A stretch of DNA of 64,000 nucleotides. Source: Pilasporangium apinafurcum. Taxonomy: Eukaryota > Oomycota > Peronosporomycetes > Pythiales > Pythiaceae. The stretch is taken from contig BCKE01000062.1 of NCBI GenBank assembly GCA_001600495.1, positions 1 through 64,000 of the forward strand. Reading direction: 5' to 3'. The notes below the pieces were generated by a model. The model saw nothing but the letters and a program-made list of their open reading frames with translations. It ran no database searches and was not told where the DNA came from. Below, piece after piece: positions 10,805 through 20,620 of this stretch. The stretch's first letter is position 1. Every line of letters starts with the position of its first letter. The position numbers and the translations under genes were made by a program.

Positions 10805-10860
10805 CTTTATTCCCTACATCATTTCTACAACGTGTTGTACAAGTGGGGAATAAAGGGTAA
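10805..10860. repeat. right terminal inverted repeat and target-site duplication
   Basis: CTTTATTCCC (10805-10814) and GGGGAATAAAGG (10845-10856) form the second terminal hairpin, followed directly by the duplicated GTAA at 10857-10860. The terminal 12 bp match the left end as an inverted repeat, with two substitutions. Confidence 0.7.
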
Positions 10861-12230
10861 ACAAGCATTTTTGCTAAACATAAAATAGTATCACTTACTA
10901 TTTTTATCTCACTAAAGAGAAACATTCCTCAGATATAAATTTATATGAATACTTGAGTACCAGCCGGTCATTTTTGTAGTTAGATCAATTAAAATCGACA
11001 ATTTAGTTCCCAAGTTTTCTCCAAAAGCGTAAGTCTCTTTCGGCTGTTCTCCTTCCTTTGTTTGTGGTTGATGACGGCCGTCACCAATTACTTATCGTAT
11101 ACTTTGCCTTTATTCTGCTATCATGCGAAACAAACCCCCTCATAATAGTGTTAAAGGCTGCTAGTATAGATACACGTTTGAACAGAAGAGTGATATCAAA
11201 GTATCCCATAGAGAAAAATAAGACGTGGTTCAGCTTTTTTTATTACACTAATCCTTAAAAAACTGCGTGATTGGAAATGGCGATACTAAAGTCTCCATAT
11301 CTTATTCGTGCACTTATGCGCTCTCTTTCCCATCTTACTTCGTCTTATCTCCTCACTTGTTGCATTCGCTTCAAAGTTCGCTTCATTTGAGACTATTAGT
11401 GTAGAATGCTTTTCCAGCAGATATTAATGTTCAAAATATGAAACCGTAGAGTTCTTGGATAATCATTTTCCCTTTGAAAACAAGGAAATTTCCATACTTG
11501 TCTATAATCATCGATAGCAACACTGTAGCATCATCATGCATGGTCTGATGGAAAGCGAAGAGATCGTGGCCATGAGAATTGGATATCTGGAAAGAACTGA
11601 AAACTGCAGCTCCGTTATTTTGGAAATTAGGTATATAAAAAAATCGAATGATATTAATGTGTTTCTTCTGTTTTTCTAGTCTTTTGATTCTCCTATCTCA
11701 TATACCACTCTAGTATACTCAATATATCAATGTTTTTGAGTATTTACTTAACATTTGTTATAGTTGATTTTTGTATGTAATGAGTAGATTTGGAAATTCA
11801 TTCAAACAACATGTCCAAATGCAATTAATATATCCCTATCCGCCCACGTTATCGCTAGGAAACTATATAATTTGCTAAATAGCCAATAAATACGGTCCAA
11901 GTATGTATTGTAATTATTGAAAAAATTCTTCAAATAGTTGCGTCACAAACCCTAATTGCCGAATCTTATCTAAAATTGCAGGATTGGTGTGAGGTACTGA
12001 AAATGCATGGCGATACCAATTAGTGCAATTCTATTAATCCGCTCACGAGCAGCTCCGTTTAGCTTCGACTGCTCTCCACAAAAAGTCTTCGCATCATATC
12101 AACCGAGGGGACACTCTAGCTGCACCTTTTCTTCATGCAAGTCGCACATTTGCGCCAAGTTCTGTTTTGCTGTCTTCATCGGCAGTGTCCCACTTGGTAG
12201 TAATTGTTTGTTGCTGCCACTGGGCTCGAA
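10861..12230. other. AT-rich intergenic stretch without recognisable genes
   Basis: Low-complexity AT-rich DNA. Only short open frames occur, none with protein-like composition. I see no tRNA, tandem array or terminal repeats here. Confidence 0.6.
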
Positions 12231-12698
12231 TCATAGGTTTTTCTCCAAGTGTAGCGAAAGATTCGTTGTGGTATACAGCTCTTCTACCAATATTCGGTGT
12301 TTCTTTAGAGAATCGCTCTTCAAGCGTCGCATCTTATATGGAACTTTTTGTGTATTCTGTCGAACAGATTTGGACTTTGTTCGTTGGGGTTGTCGAAATA
12401 CTGATGGGTAAACCGAAATATCGAGCATTTTAGCGCCGCTTTCTATATCATGGATCATGTTGTTGACGCCACTGATTGGTATTTGTAACAGAACCGAGCA
12501 TTCGAGACTAGTAGTTAGGTCAGCTAAGATGCTGGATATTGGTGATATGAATGGCTCGCCTTCTATTAGTGACATGAGCCCGACATCATCTTCAGAAATA
12601 TAATATGTTTTCTCAAACAGAAATAACAACGTATTATCATCATGCACATAGCTACACGTTTTCACTTCAGTGATTTTGAGGTGACCAACTAGATCCAT
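12231..12698 (-). CDS. hypothetical protein (155 codons), possibly a gene remnant
   Basis: Open frame of 155 residues starting at an ATG. The N-terminal half has alternating hydrophobic strands, and the C-terminal part is basic (K-M-R-R-L-K-S-D-S-L-K-K-H-R). It resembles a real coding sequence more than its neighbours do. In the next frame downstream a Glu/Gln-rich stretch continues for about 45 codons, which could be a further exon or the other side of a frameshift. No family recognised. It stands alone in a gene-poor region, so a decaying gene is as likely as an active one. Confidence 0.3.
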   Translation of the reverse strand: MDLVGHLKITEVKTCSYVHDDNTLLFLFEKTYYISEDDVGLMSLIEGEPFISPISSILADLTTSLECSVLLQIPISGVNNMIHDIESGAKMLDISVYPSVFRQPQRTKSKSVRQNTQKVPYKMRRLKSDSLKKHRILVEELYTTTNLSLHLEKNL

Positions 12699-13606
12699 GC
12701 GATTTGCACATGATGGAGCGAGGATTTAGTAGGTTGGATAATGAGGATATTTTGACGTTTTGATTTTGATTGATGGAAACATGTGCATATGGATTAATTA
12801 TCAGCCGCGCCAAACTTCATGGCGAGCGAGGAATGGGAGCATATAAATCTGGTGTTTTATGCGCCAAATTGGAGTTTGACAGAGCGGCCTTTCTTTTTGT
12901 TTCCTTTCTGGTTCTTTTCATCGCTCACTCCCTTGTCCCTCCATGTTTATGGTCATTGTTGAAGCTGCAATGGACGCATCGATAATATGGACGATAGCGA
13001 AGACAAAGAACGTGCAACGAAAGCTGTTCTTTTGGTGCCAAGTGCGATAGTGTACCCATGAGAAAGTGCGCACCTTCTATTTTCTGGCAACTGTTTCGCT
13101 GAAAAACACTAAACCAAAGGGAATTAACTCTCGAAAGAAGTAGACTATGACGGAAAAGCAGTCTATACCTGGCAAGCGGAGGTAAACTCCTAAAGGAAGA
13201 GAAGCACTGAACGTCGTAAGCTAGGAGAGAACTTGACGATAATGAAAGTGCAGCGGAGCATTTTCACGCATGTTCATGATGTCGCCGCCATCGTAATTCA
13301 GAGATAGAAATAGGTAAATGTGGAAGCTTGCCCGTAACATTATCCGCCAGTTGGCTTTCTGAGCGGCAGCGCGTTTTTATCTCGTCGCGTCTATCGATAA
13401 TCGTTGTGTGTGATCGTATTTCATGTAATATCTACGATGTTATTACTCCGGCACGTTGTTGGGCAGTATAATCTCATCTAAGCGCGATGTTGTGGGTAAG
13501 CCAATAGCATTTTTTTGAGAAAAAGATCATGAGTGGACGCGATATGGATGCGCTATTCAACATTGTTCAATTTACACATTACTATATGCGGAAATTGCCG
13601 ATTCAA
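12699..13606. other. intergenic, nothing recognised
   Basis: No open frame of note and no repeat structure recognised. It lies between the 155-codon frame and the 3' end of the bZIP-like gene. Confidence 0.5.
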
Positions 13607-14151
13607 TCAATTGATCTGCAATCCCCTGTTGGTTAGAAGCTGTATGATCTCATCGCCTATATGATTGAGAACCGACTGTTGCTTCTTGAGGAAGCGATTT
13701 TCTTTGGATTGCACCCACGTAGACAAGTATACTCTTGTCACCGGAATGTACTTTCTAACGACTTCAGATGGCTCTGAAGTGTCGTTGTCGTCAGAGAGCT
13801 GAAAGCGACACACCTCCCGCAATTGGCCGAGTATTTTCCACCCGTATGCTACCACTTGTTTTGATAGTTCATTCATTTCGTTCTAGAATACATGGGGGTC
13901 TATCAGCACTGAGTGGAAAGATCTAAGCAAAAGCAATGGGTGCATTCACTAACCACTTTTTTTTTGTAGTGTCTCTGTTCATACTTGCGCTGCCTCATGC
14001 GTTTCTCTTCCTCACTGAGTCCACTGGGATGCTTCTCCTCCTCACTTTCGTAATCCGTATCGTCCATGGCGATGTCGGCCTCTCCCAGGTCGGCGAGGTC
14101 GATGCTCCGAACAAATTCTCTTAAGGTTTGAATATCAAGGTCTTCCACCAT
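13607..14151 (-). CDS. bZIP-like basic/coiled-coil protein (two exons)
   Basis: Exon 1 is 14151-13957 and exon 2 13882-13607. The donor after A-A-A (GTGGTT) and the acceptor TTCTAG join in phase 0 to give 156 residues. The N-terminal 45 residues are acidic. Around residues 48-66 there is a basic stretch, E-K-R-M-R-Q-R-K-Y-E-Q-R-H-Y-K-K-K, continuing across the junction into N-E-M-N-E-L-S-K-Q-V and then a heptad-like helix. This basic-plus-coiled-coil layout is like the many lineage-specific bZIP-type regulators of oomycetes. The gene at 18456 has the same arrangement, with its intron at the equivalent place at the end of the basic region. DNA binding is inferred. The canonical N-x7-R basic signature is not clearly present. 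Confidence 0.6.
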
Positions 14152-14160
14152 AGCTGCTGT

Positions 14161-14550
14161 TTATATGTGGGGATGACCAATTGATAGGTGTGTGTTTGTG
14201 GTTGTGAATTGGAAAATGAGACCAATACTAGCTACACTCTCAATGCTACAGAAGGTCCCTCGGTTGCGCTTGTTCACTAGGTCTTCTTTCCTTTCATGGG
14301 TGACGATCTTTATCAATATCGCATCTGTTATTTCTTCACGTTGTTTTCTGGACATCAAAAATGCATCCACCGCATTTTCGAGAACAGTGCGGTGCCCATC
14401 CACCCAAGTCGTTTGGCATACTTTATATTGCATTCGTCCACCACGGTCTCCATTAGACTGTCTGTAATGTTTTTGTTATATTTCCCTGTCTCTCCATTTT
14501 TTCGGGAGAGAAACGCCAGACGAAAGTAGCCTTTCTCCTGGGGTCGACAT
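14161..14550 (-). pseudogene. hypothetical protein frame interrupted by one TAA
   Basis: From an ATG at 14550 a minus-strand frame reads through 24 codons to a TAA (14476-14478). It then continues in the same frame for another 105 codons to 14161, including a plausible helical region (V-L-E-N-A-V-D-A-F-L-M-S-R-K-Q-R-E-E-I-T). The interior ATG at 14433 could also start an 90-residue product. I do not recognise a family. It lies 9 bp upstream of the bZIP-like start, so it may instead be 5' sequence of that transcript. Confidence 0.3.
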
Positions 14551-15018
14551 GATGCGTTGGAGGTCCAGGAAGCCGCAATGGACAGTTCTTCATCTGTCGC
14601 TTCTACGCTTCAAAACAATGTCGGTCCCACGTTGCGGGAGTTTGATTTGTGACAGTATAAATATTAGCCTTGCGCATCTGCGTCTTCCGCGCAGAAGAAG
14701 AAATAAAAGAAAGACGCACATTTTTGTCTGATTGCGTTTTAGAAAATCAGCTCTCAGATTTCGATACTGTATGTTATCTCTCTCCATGTAGTACTACTAC
14801 CGCTGAATAGAATAAAGTTTTTTGAAAGGGAGAATAAAAAAAATGCCCCAAAATAAAACTAAATAAAAAAAATGCCCCAACGATTTCAAAAAATAAAAAA
14901 AATGACCCAACATTTGGAAAATAAAAAAAATGCCCCAGTGAGAGCGTAATATTTCCGCAATCTCCCTCGCTTGTTAGTAAATGATTATGACAGATGTAAA
15001 ATCTAATGTTGCCGACAT

Positions 15019-15092
15019 CTGCTTCACGTTGGGCTCGAACCAATGACTTCCCGCGTGTGAACCGGGCGCTCTATCATCTGAGCTATAGCAGC
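15019..15092 (-). tRNA. tRNA-Val(CAC)-like sequence inside the outer MITE
   Basis: On the minus strand there is a D arm TAGCTCAGATGATAGAGC, an anticodon loop TTCACAC giving CAC (Val), and a T loop TTCGAGC with A/B-box-like sequences. The anticodon stem has four good pairs. The acceptor stem matches only partly (CTGCT with AGCAG, shifted), so this is more likely a captured or degenerate tRNA than a functional one. It could still act as an internal pol III promoter. Confidence 0.55.
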
Positions 15093-15251
15093 GTAGTGTT
15101 CCAGCAGCAGTAGATTTTATACCTATCATAAGCAGTTACTAGCAAAAGACAAAAATTACGGAAATATTACACTTTTTTGGGGCATTTTTTTTATTTTCCA
15201 AATGCTGGGTCATTTTTTTTATTTTTTGAAATCGTTGGGGCATTTTTTTTA

Positions 15252-15916
15252 GAGACAATAAAAATAATAAGCCAGTTTTAAAATTAAATAAAAAAAATAC
15301 GCCAACTTTTCAAAAAATAAAAAAAATATGCCACACTGAAAGAAATGCGAAAAATTCCGTAATTAATTTTTGTGACGAGTCTGTGATAACGAGGTATTCA
15401 CTTACATTCATCAGATATGCTTCGTTGTTGTATTTAATCCTAGAAAATACAAATGTACATGACATTTCATTGACAGTCACTTGATGATTTTTGTGTATTT
15501 CTATTCTGTACCCATCCACACAATCACTTGAAGGTGCACCACAACAAAACAGTGATGCGACTTGACTCTTCATATAGTTAGTTGTTTTTGGCAGTTCTGT
15601 GTCGTGTGGGAGAAAACCAAGATGAATTCAGAACTACGTTCCTAGAGGGATTTGAACCCTCGATCTCCAACGCAAGAACGTGGCGCTTTTCCATTAAGCT
15701 ATAGGAACGAGTTCAAATTACAGAGTTGAGAGACATATTTTTGTCTGAATAGTTGATTTATATTTTCGATTGAGATTGTTATTTTTCATGAATTTTACGC
15801 TTTTGAGCACTGAGTACGTAGTTTTCTTTCAGTGTGGCATATTTTTTTTATTTTTTGAAAAGTTGGCGTATTTTTTTTATTTAATTTTAAAACTGGCTTA
15901 TTATTTTTATTGTCTC
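15252..15916. mobile_element. inner MITE nested in the outer one, 91-bp terminal inverted repeats
   Basis: A 665-bp element beginning GAGACAATAAAA and ending TTTTATTGTCTC. The 91-bp arms (15252-15342 and 15826-15916) appear identical as reverse complements. The 9-bp duplication TTTTTTTTA flanks it (15243-15251 and 15917-15925), and removing element plus one copy of the duplication restores the right arm of the outer element. Termini resemble those of the outer element, so both belong to one family. The interior contains a second tRNA-like sequence and an 87-codon open frame (15573-15310) whose last third is arm sequence. Confidence 0.78.
15638..15708 (-). tRNA. tRNA-like sequence (positional anticodon CTT) inside the inner MITE
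   Basis: On the minus strand a perfect 7-bp acceptor stem (GTTCCTA with TAGGAAC), a D arm, and a strong T arm (GAGGG-TTCAAAT-CCCTC) are visible. The anticodon stem is weak: only three outer pairs form with loop TTCTTGC, placing CTT (Lys) at the anticodon. The length is 71 nt. Acceptor and T stems look selected or recently captured. The anticodon region is doubtful, so the amino-acid identity is uncertain. Confidence 0.5.
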
Positions 15917-15970
15917 TTTTTTTTATTTAGTTTTATTTTGGGGCATTTTTTTTATTGTCCCTTTTTGAAA

Positions 15971-18455
15971 TGAGGTAAATGTAGTTGTTGTTCCTGTAAA
16001 TGAATCTTTATGCAGATTCGCCAAATAACTTGACAATTCACAAAACTCGGAAACGACTACCCGCTCTTCCTGTAGAAATGATCGTCATATCAAGATGAGA
16101 CCAGGATATTTCATAAATCTGTTCTCTTCTGCCACTCATATCTAACGGTAATGGAGTCAAGAGGCTACGAAGATGTAAGTTATAACAGCTAACTATATCA
16201 CTCGTATAAAATATGCAAATAGTTTATTCTATTTCCCCTTGGTTTTGTGAACCCAATTGCCTGTTTTAGTGCTCAAAATGTCTATTCCTCCTCCCACATA
16301 ACTGCTTTTATCTATAGAAAGGTTTCTGACCATATTCACTCCCATTTTTTCAAAACGTGTTGCTTTTTTGGAATAATCTGAATGGCCCCTAAATACACTA
16401 GAAATAAGCAATTCAACCACTTCCATTCAGGATGTGCGAGAAATATTTTGAATAATACTGCTCACTTATGAAGCTACCTTCGCCTCACTAGTTCACTGTT
16501 TGCATTGCTAAAGGAAATAACTTAAATCAACGTGATAATAGTACAGACTAGCATACCGGTTGAGGATTACAGCCAAACATTGAACGTCAGATAACGACAC
16601 AACACCAGCACCGCATGCACATCAAGGGCAGCTTACTTGTTACATACAACTGTTTGATGGAAGGATTAGACACAGAGCTGCACTTGTCCCTCGCAATGCT
16701 GCTATTGCATGAAACATTGCGTCTATTGTTTGTTTGTGAAAGACAACACCACAATTCCAAAGCTTTCTATACCATCCACACTGTAAGTAGGAATCACGAG
16801 CGTCAAGAATATGTACCAAGCTGGTATTGCTATTTGAAGTCCGACCCACCCTTTGCCTGACGTGCTATGTCCTACTTTGATAGTAAAGAATTTGGAAAAA
16901 TCGGACTGTAAAATTCAATCCTGAGAAGTTGAAGTGAAAGAATACTAGCCAATCATAGAGAATATCGCTTAATTGTTCCAGCCAACCATAGGATTTCGTT
17001 TGCTTGCTATGGGTGCGTATCCATTACAGCTATCTCCACAGTGTCTGAAGGATTGCCCATTTCAATTCGATATATTATAATAAAGAGACCTTATCCAGGA
17101 TTGATCTCCGTCATTTTGCTTCAGGATCAGGATAAAGAATTCACCCATTCACCATTTATCTGCATTTTACTATGAAACACAAGGATGCAATAAAGCATCT
17201 TTGAATTGATGCGATTTTCGTGCTCTTGTACTGTAGATTGCGAAACTTTAGGAGGTTGCCTCAAAGAATCCCCCCCACCCAAACTTACTTCTTCTAGCAA
17301 ATGAGAATGAGGAAAACCAACATACTGTATGACAAGCGATTGCACACCAAGGGTCCTGCTCGTCTGTTGTTCTTCTACACAATATTGCTGATTGCTGATT
17401 GATTTTTAAAGGCGTGATGGAGAGAGACCTTTCACGCTGGAGTGTCCAATTCTTCGAGCCACTTTCGACGGGAGTGAATCTTGCGCCAGTGGCTGATTCT
17501 TCTGCCAAGATTGCGAAAAGTTTTTTTTCTTTAGTGCACCAACTTTTACCTAGTCCATTGTCGTAGGGTGAGAAAGAATGCGGATGCATACGTCACTCAT
17601 CCCTTCACTCTCTTTTCCACTCAGTTGTGGATTGTCAAATTCAGCTCCAATTCTGTGCGGATAAGCGGTTTCGTCACCACGATGGTGTTTAATTGATAGA
17701 AGATTGGCGTCTATAATCATCAACGCTGCATGCTCTCGATGGAAAATAACAGCCAATCGTCTGGTCTCAGAAATAAAACACACACGCAACCAGCTGTTCA
17801 AACATCACATTAACGACACATCCTAAAGCGAAGCGCCCGTTGCGTATGGATTGATCCTGTTATTACGTATGCGCATAAAATTTGTTTTCTTAGCTTCTTT
17901 CTGTTTTATATTTCCATGGTTGTGAGATGGTGGGAGCAATCCCACGCACTACGTGGCTTTGTTTCTTTTATGAGATCCGCTACGTTCGGCAGACAACAAG
18001 GAAGATTCCTTTGGACAACATTGATATGTATGGGCAATGTGGGAGTGATGGATTAGTATTTCCTTTCTTGACTGGTAGAAAGAAATCGTCCTCGATATAT
18101 CGAAACTGTTCACTCAACAATGGAGGTTAAAGCACTTACTGAAGTGATGAGTGTCCCTTGGAACCCCGAAGTAGCACTTTAGTATCCTCGTTACTTCATC
18201 CACTATGACCAAGTAACCATTGAGTTTCAATAGATAATGTCAATACTGCATCATATCTTCTGCCCTTTCGAAGTTTAGTTTGTTGGGATTCATGAGTCCG
18301 ACCCCTCGTATTTTTCGGCGTGCTGAACTGATACCGTTTTGTCCTACTTAGATACTTAGCCCTGAAAAAACGGAAAGGAGCGTGGACTCAACACCTTATT
18401 CTATCAAATCCATTCTTCAATCCGAAGTGCTTGTAACAGAGGAGGCAGCACGAGG
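15971..18455. other. gene-poor region
   Basis: Several short minus-strand frames (for example 17248-17589 and 17550-17801, partly overlapping) and an 81-codon plus frame at 16615 are present. None shows a recognisable domain or a convincing splice partner. No terminal repeats, tRNAs or tandem arrays seen. Confidence 0.45.
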
Positions 18456-19302
18456 ATGAACTCGTCGACACCAGCGGATATCACAATCGCCTACCTCTGC
18501 GGAGAGGATTTTGAGCCCAAGATGTGCATGATCGCTCTGGAAGATTTCCACCAGCCACTGTCATGGTGGCCAAGCGCGTCACCACCTTGCTCCTGGCCAG
18601 ATTCACCGTCGTCAATTGCTGCTGTCGCAGCCACACCAACAGAGTTCCATCTAACTGAAGCGATTTATGCTGCCAAGTTGGATACGTACAATTGTGAAGG
18701 GTATTCGGGAATCGACATGTTATGTATGAAGCCAGAACTCCCATCAGAACCACTTATTCGGCATGCTGGTTGCAAGCGGCTGTGGTCGCAGTTGCCTCCG
18801 TTTGGATTTGGGTCGGATATGTCGGTAGAGGAGCGCGAGCGGCTACGGAAGCGTCAGCGTGGCTATGAAAAGAAATATCGCCGCAACAAACGCGTATGTT
18901 GACAAACACCTTAATTTGATTTCCCTCTATGCGACTTTGGACTCATTTTTTTTTGAAACTTTACAGGTTGAGTTCAAGCGACTGCGACGAGAATGGATGG
19001 ATCTAGAGGCGACGCTATATGCCCTACGTGTCCAAGCTACCCAAGCGTACGTACCCTGTAGAATTGGAGGAAACCCTCTCGCTGCCCGGTATCAGTCGCT
19101 ACTGCAACAGGAGAAGTCACTTCTTCAAGACACCATCACCCTGCGTTCAATGAAAGCGTGGTACACAATCTCCATTATTCGCCACCAAGAGGAGAAACCG
19201 AAACTGACTAGGCTATTGGATTGGGAACTTCTCAGTGATGCTATCCTCGGCGCGACTGCGATGCGACCGTACTCCCCACTACCGCTCACCTTTACATGGT
19301 AA
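18456..19302 (+). CDS. bZIP-like basic/coiled-coil protein (two exons)
   Basis: Exon 1 18456-18893 and exon 2 18967-19302 join at a GTATGT donor and TTTACAG acceptor in phase 0 to 257 residues. The first 120 residues are low in charge, with many Pro, Ser and Trp (possible activation region). Residues 124-147 are strongly basic (E-E-R-E-R-L-R-K-R-Q-R-G-Y-E-K-K-Y-R-R-N-K-R). Exon 2 begins V-E-F-K-R-L-R-R-E-W and continues as a leucine-rich helix, the place of a zipper. The rest is helical without a known motif. The intron falls at the boundary between basic region and zipper, as in the gene at 13607-14151. A nuclear regulator is the likely role, inferred from layout only. Confidence 0.65.
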
Positions 19303-20411
19303 AAACAACGCTAGCATTTCTCTCCATTATATAATTGCAAGAGTAACTTTCTCCAAAATAAGCCAGTAATGAATGTATTTGGAGATATATGCAAGTATCC
19401 CTCGTCACATTGATGCTTGAACCTCTTAGGAATGCATTCGCTATAGGATTACCTATGGCTTTATAACGTTCACCGACTACGTTAAGCGGGTATCACGACG
19501 ATGTAAGAAACCACAGCTAGTCTGTCGTGATCAATCAGAAGTCATTTTGGTGCGACTCAAGAAGTCAATAGCGGAGCCCAACAAGCATCTCCCCCCGAAA
19601 CGTGAGAAGAGAAAATCCAGGTCCCGTATACGCCATGCTCGACATGAGACGATCGAGGAGAGGAGTAATTGCGCTCGACAGGGATCGTTCAATTTCCTAC
19701 CCTCCCTTTTTTTCCCCGCTTGTCATCATCGCCGCAATTTGAGTGCATTGATCACATGAGGGAGATAAATGGTGTGTCCACGCTAAAATCCCGTCCAAAC
19801 ATCTTCACCAATCTATCGATGGCTTCCGCTCATTGGTTCATCGACAAAATCATCAGGGAGCGTCATCGTTTCGATACACCCGTCATCGCATCGATACGCC
19901 TGTCATCGCATGTTGACATATTGCCCATCTACCGCCATTTCTCCTTAAAACAGCGAACGAGAGTGCGACGGATGTGCGCGCAGGACCTTCTGACATTGAA
20001 GGGGTACGAATATAAAGAATCTCGTTTCATGAAGGCTGCATTCCAGCTCTGATATTGTCTTTTGTGAGCCTACTTACAAGGTTGAAGCTGTATCCAAAGT
20101 AGTAGTTTATTGAAGTGATAGCTGGAACCATTACGTTAGTATTCCTACAAATGGAATTTTTAATTTTTTCTATACTTTTCTAGGTAAAAGAGACAAATTT
20201 GCGAGAGTGGACAATAGACTTCTTGCATTGAAGGCAAACCCTAGACTACAAGGACCATTCAGATGGCAACTTTTAAAATAACGGATTTATATCTAATCAG
20301 GGACCATAAATAATACTTGGTATGGTTCAGCACTAAACTGATCTCTATACTCGTACTTATCAGTGAACTAGTGTAAGCTCCAAAATATGAATTGGGTTAT
20401 GTATGGTAGCT
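19303..20411. other. intergenic with a 98-codon frame at 19757-20052
   Basis: The plus-strand frame from ATG 19757 to 20052 encodes a basic peptide (R-H-F-S-L-K-Q-R-T-R-V-R-R-M-C-A-Q) without a known domain. An Arg/Lys-rich frame at 19547-19759 precedes it and might be an upstream exon, but no clean donor is evident. The rest is AT-rich. I do not call a gene. Confidence 0.3.
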
Positions 20412-20620
20412 TAACCGTTATTATTTGGGTCCGACTTAACTAACAAAAGCTAGCTTAGACTAGACGACCGCGGAGTAGGCGTCTCCGACACCTGGACTTG
20501 ATGAGTCCAGGAGAGTAGGTGTTCATTCGCAAGAAAGATGTTCCTCGCAGCATTGACATCCCTATCGAGAACGAACTTGCAGTGAGGGCACTGAAAGACT
20601 TTCTGGTGCTCAATTGTGTG
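20412..20620 (-). ncRNA. candidate guide RNA (omega/fRNA) region of the Fanzor2 element
   Basis: In TnpB and Fanzor systems the guide RNA overlaps the 3' end of the nuclease gene and runs to the element's right end. Here 20491-20511 forms a perfect 8-bp hairpin (stem CCTGGACT/AGTCCAGG, loop TGATG), conserved with the same loop in the copy at 58323-58341. The last 60 bp before the tail, including GTCTAGTC and GCTAGCTTTTG, are kept in all four copies in the window. The exact 5' and 3' ends of any RNA cannot be read from sequence. Confidence 0.45.

Larger units (their letters stand above)
8356..10856 (-). mobile_element. TIR DNA transposon carrying a Fanzor1 gene (2.5 kb)
   Basis: The left end reads CCTTTATTGTCC (8356-8367) and the right end GGGGAATAAAGG (10845-10856), which are inverted repeats of each other. 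Immediately outside both ends is GTAA in direct orientation (8352-8355 and 10857-10860), a 4-bp target-site duplication. Each end also has an inner inverted copy of its terminus (8397-8408 and 10805-10814), so each end can fold into a hairpin about 52 nt long. Inside is one decayed Fanzor1 frame on the minus strand and no other transposase. TnpB homologues are known as passengers of several eukaryotic DNA transposon superfamilies. The C-C-T start and 4-bp duplication recall piggyBac, which normally uses TTAA, but I leave the superfamily open. Confidence 0.75.
14828..15961. mobile_element. outer MITE with 9-bp target duplication (Mutator-like), carrying a tRNA-like sequence
   Basis: The left end GGGAGAATAAAA (14828) and right end TTTTATTGTCCC (to 15961) are inverted repeats, flanked on both sides by the 9-bp direct repeat TTTTTGAAA (14819-14827 and 15962-15970). 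The arms are about 130 bp long and consist of repeated A-rich units ending in ATGCCCC. The right arm is split by insertion of a second element (15252-15916). Without that insert the element is about 460 bp, too small to code for a transposase. Nine-bp duplications with long TIRs are the hallmark of Mutator-like elements. The interior holds a tRNA-Val-like sequence. Confidence 0.75.

Noticed and set aside
8356-10856. Assigning the Fanzor1 transposon to piggyBac
   Set aside because: The ends and a 4-bp duplication are suggestive, but the duplication is GTAA rather than TTAA and no transposase is present.
12007-12411. 134-codon plus-strand frame
   Set aside because: Overlaps the more protein-like minus frame and has Ser/Cys/Phe-rich composition typical of a reverse reading.
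15019-15708. Calling the two tRNA-like sequences functional tRNA genes
   Set aside because: One has a poor acceptor stem and the other a poor anticodon stem; both lie inside mobile elements.
14828-15961. Reading the A/T-rich blocks as a CRISPR or satellite array
   Set aside because: The units are arranged as inverted arms with target-site duplications, which the two nested elements explain fully.
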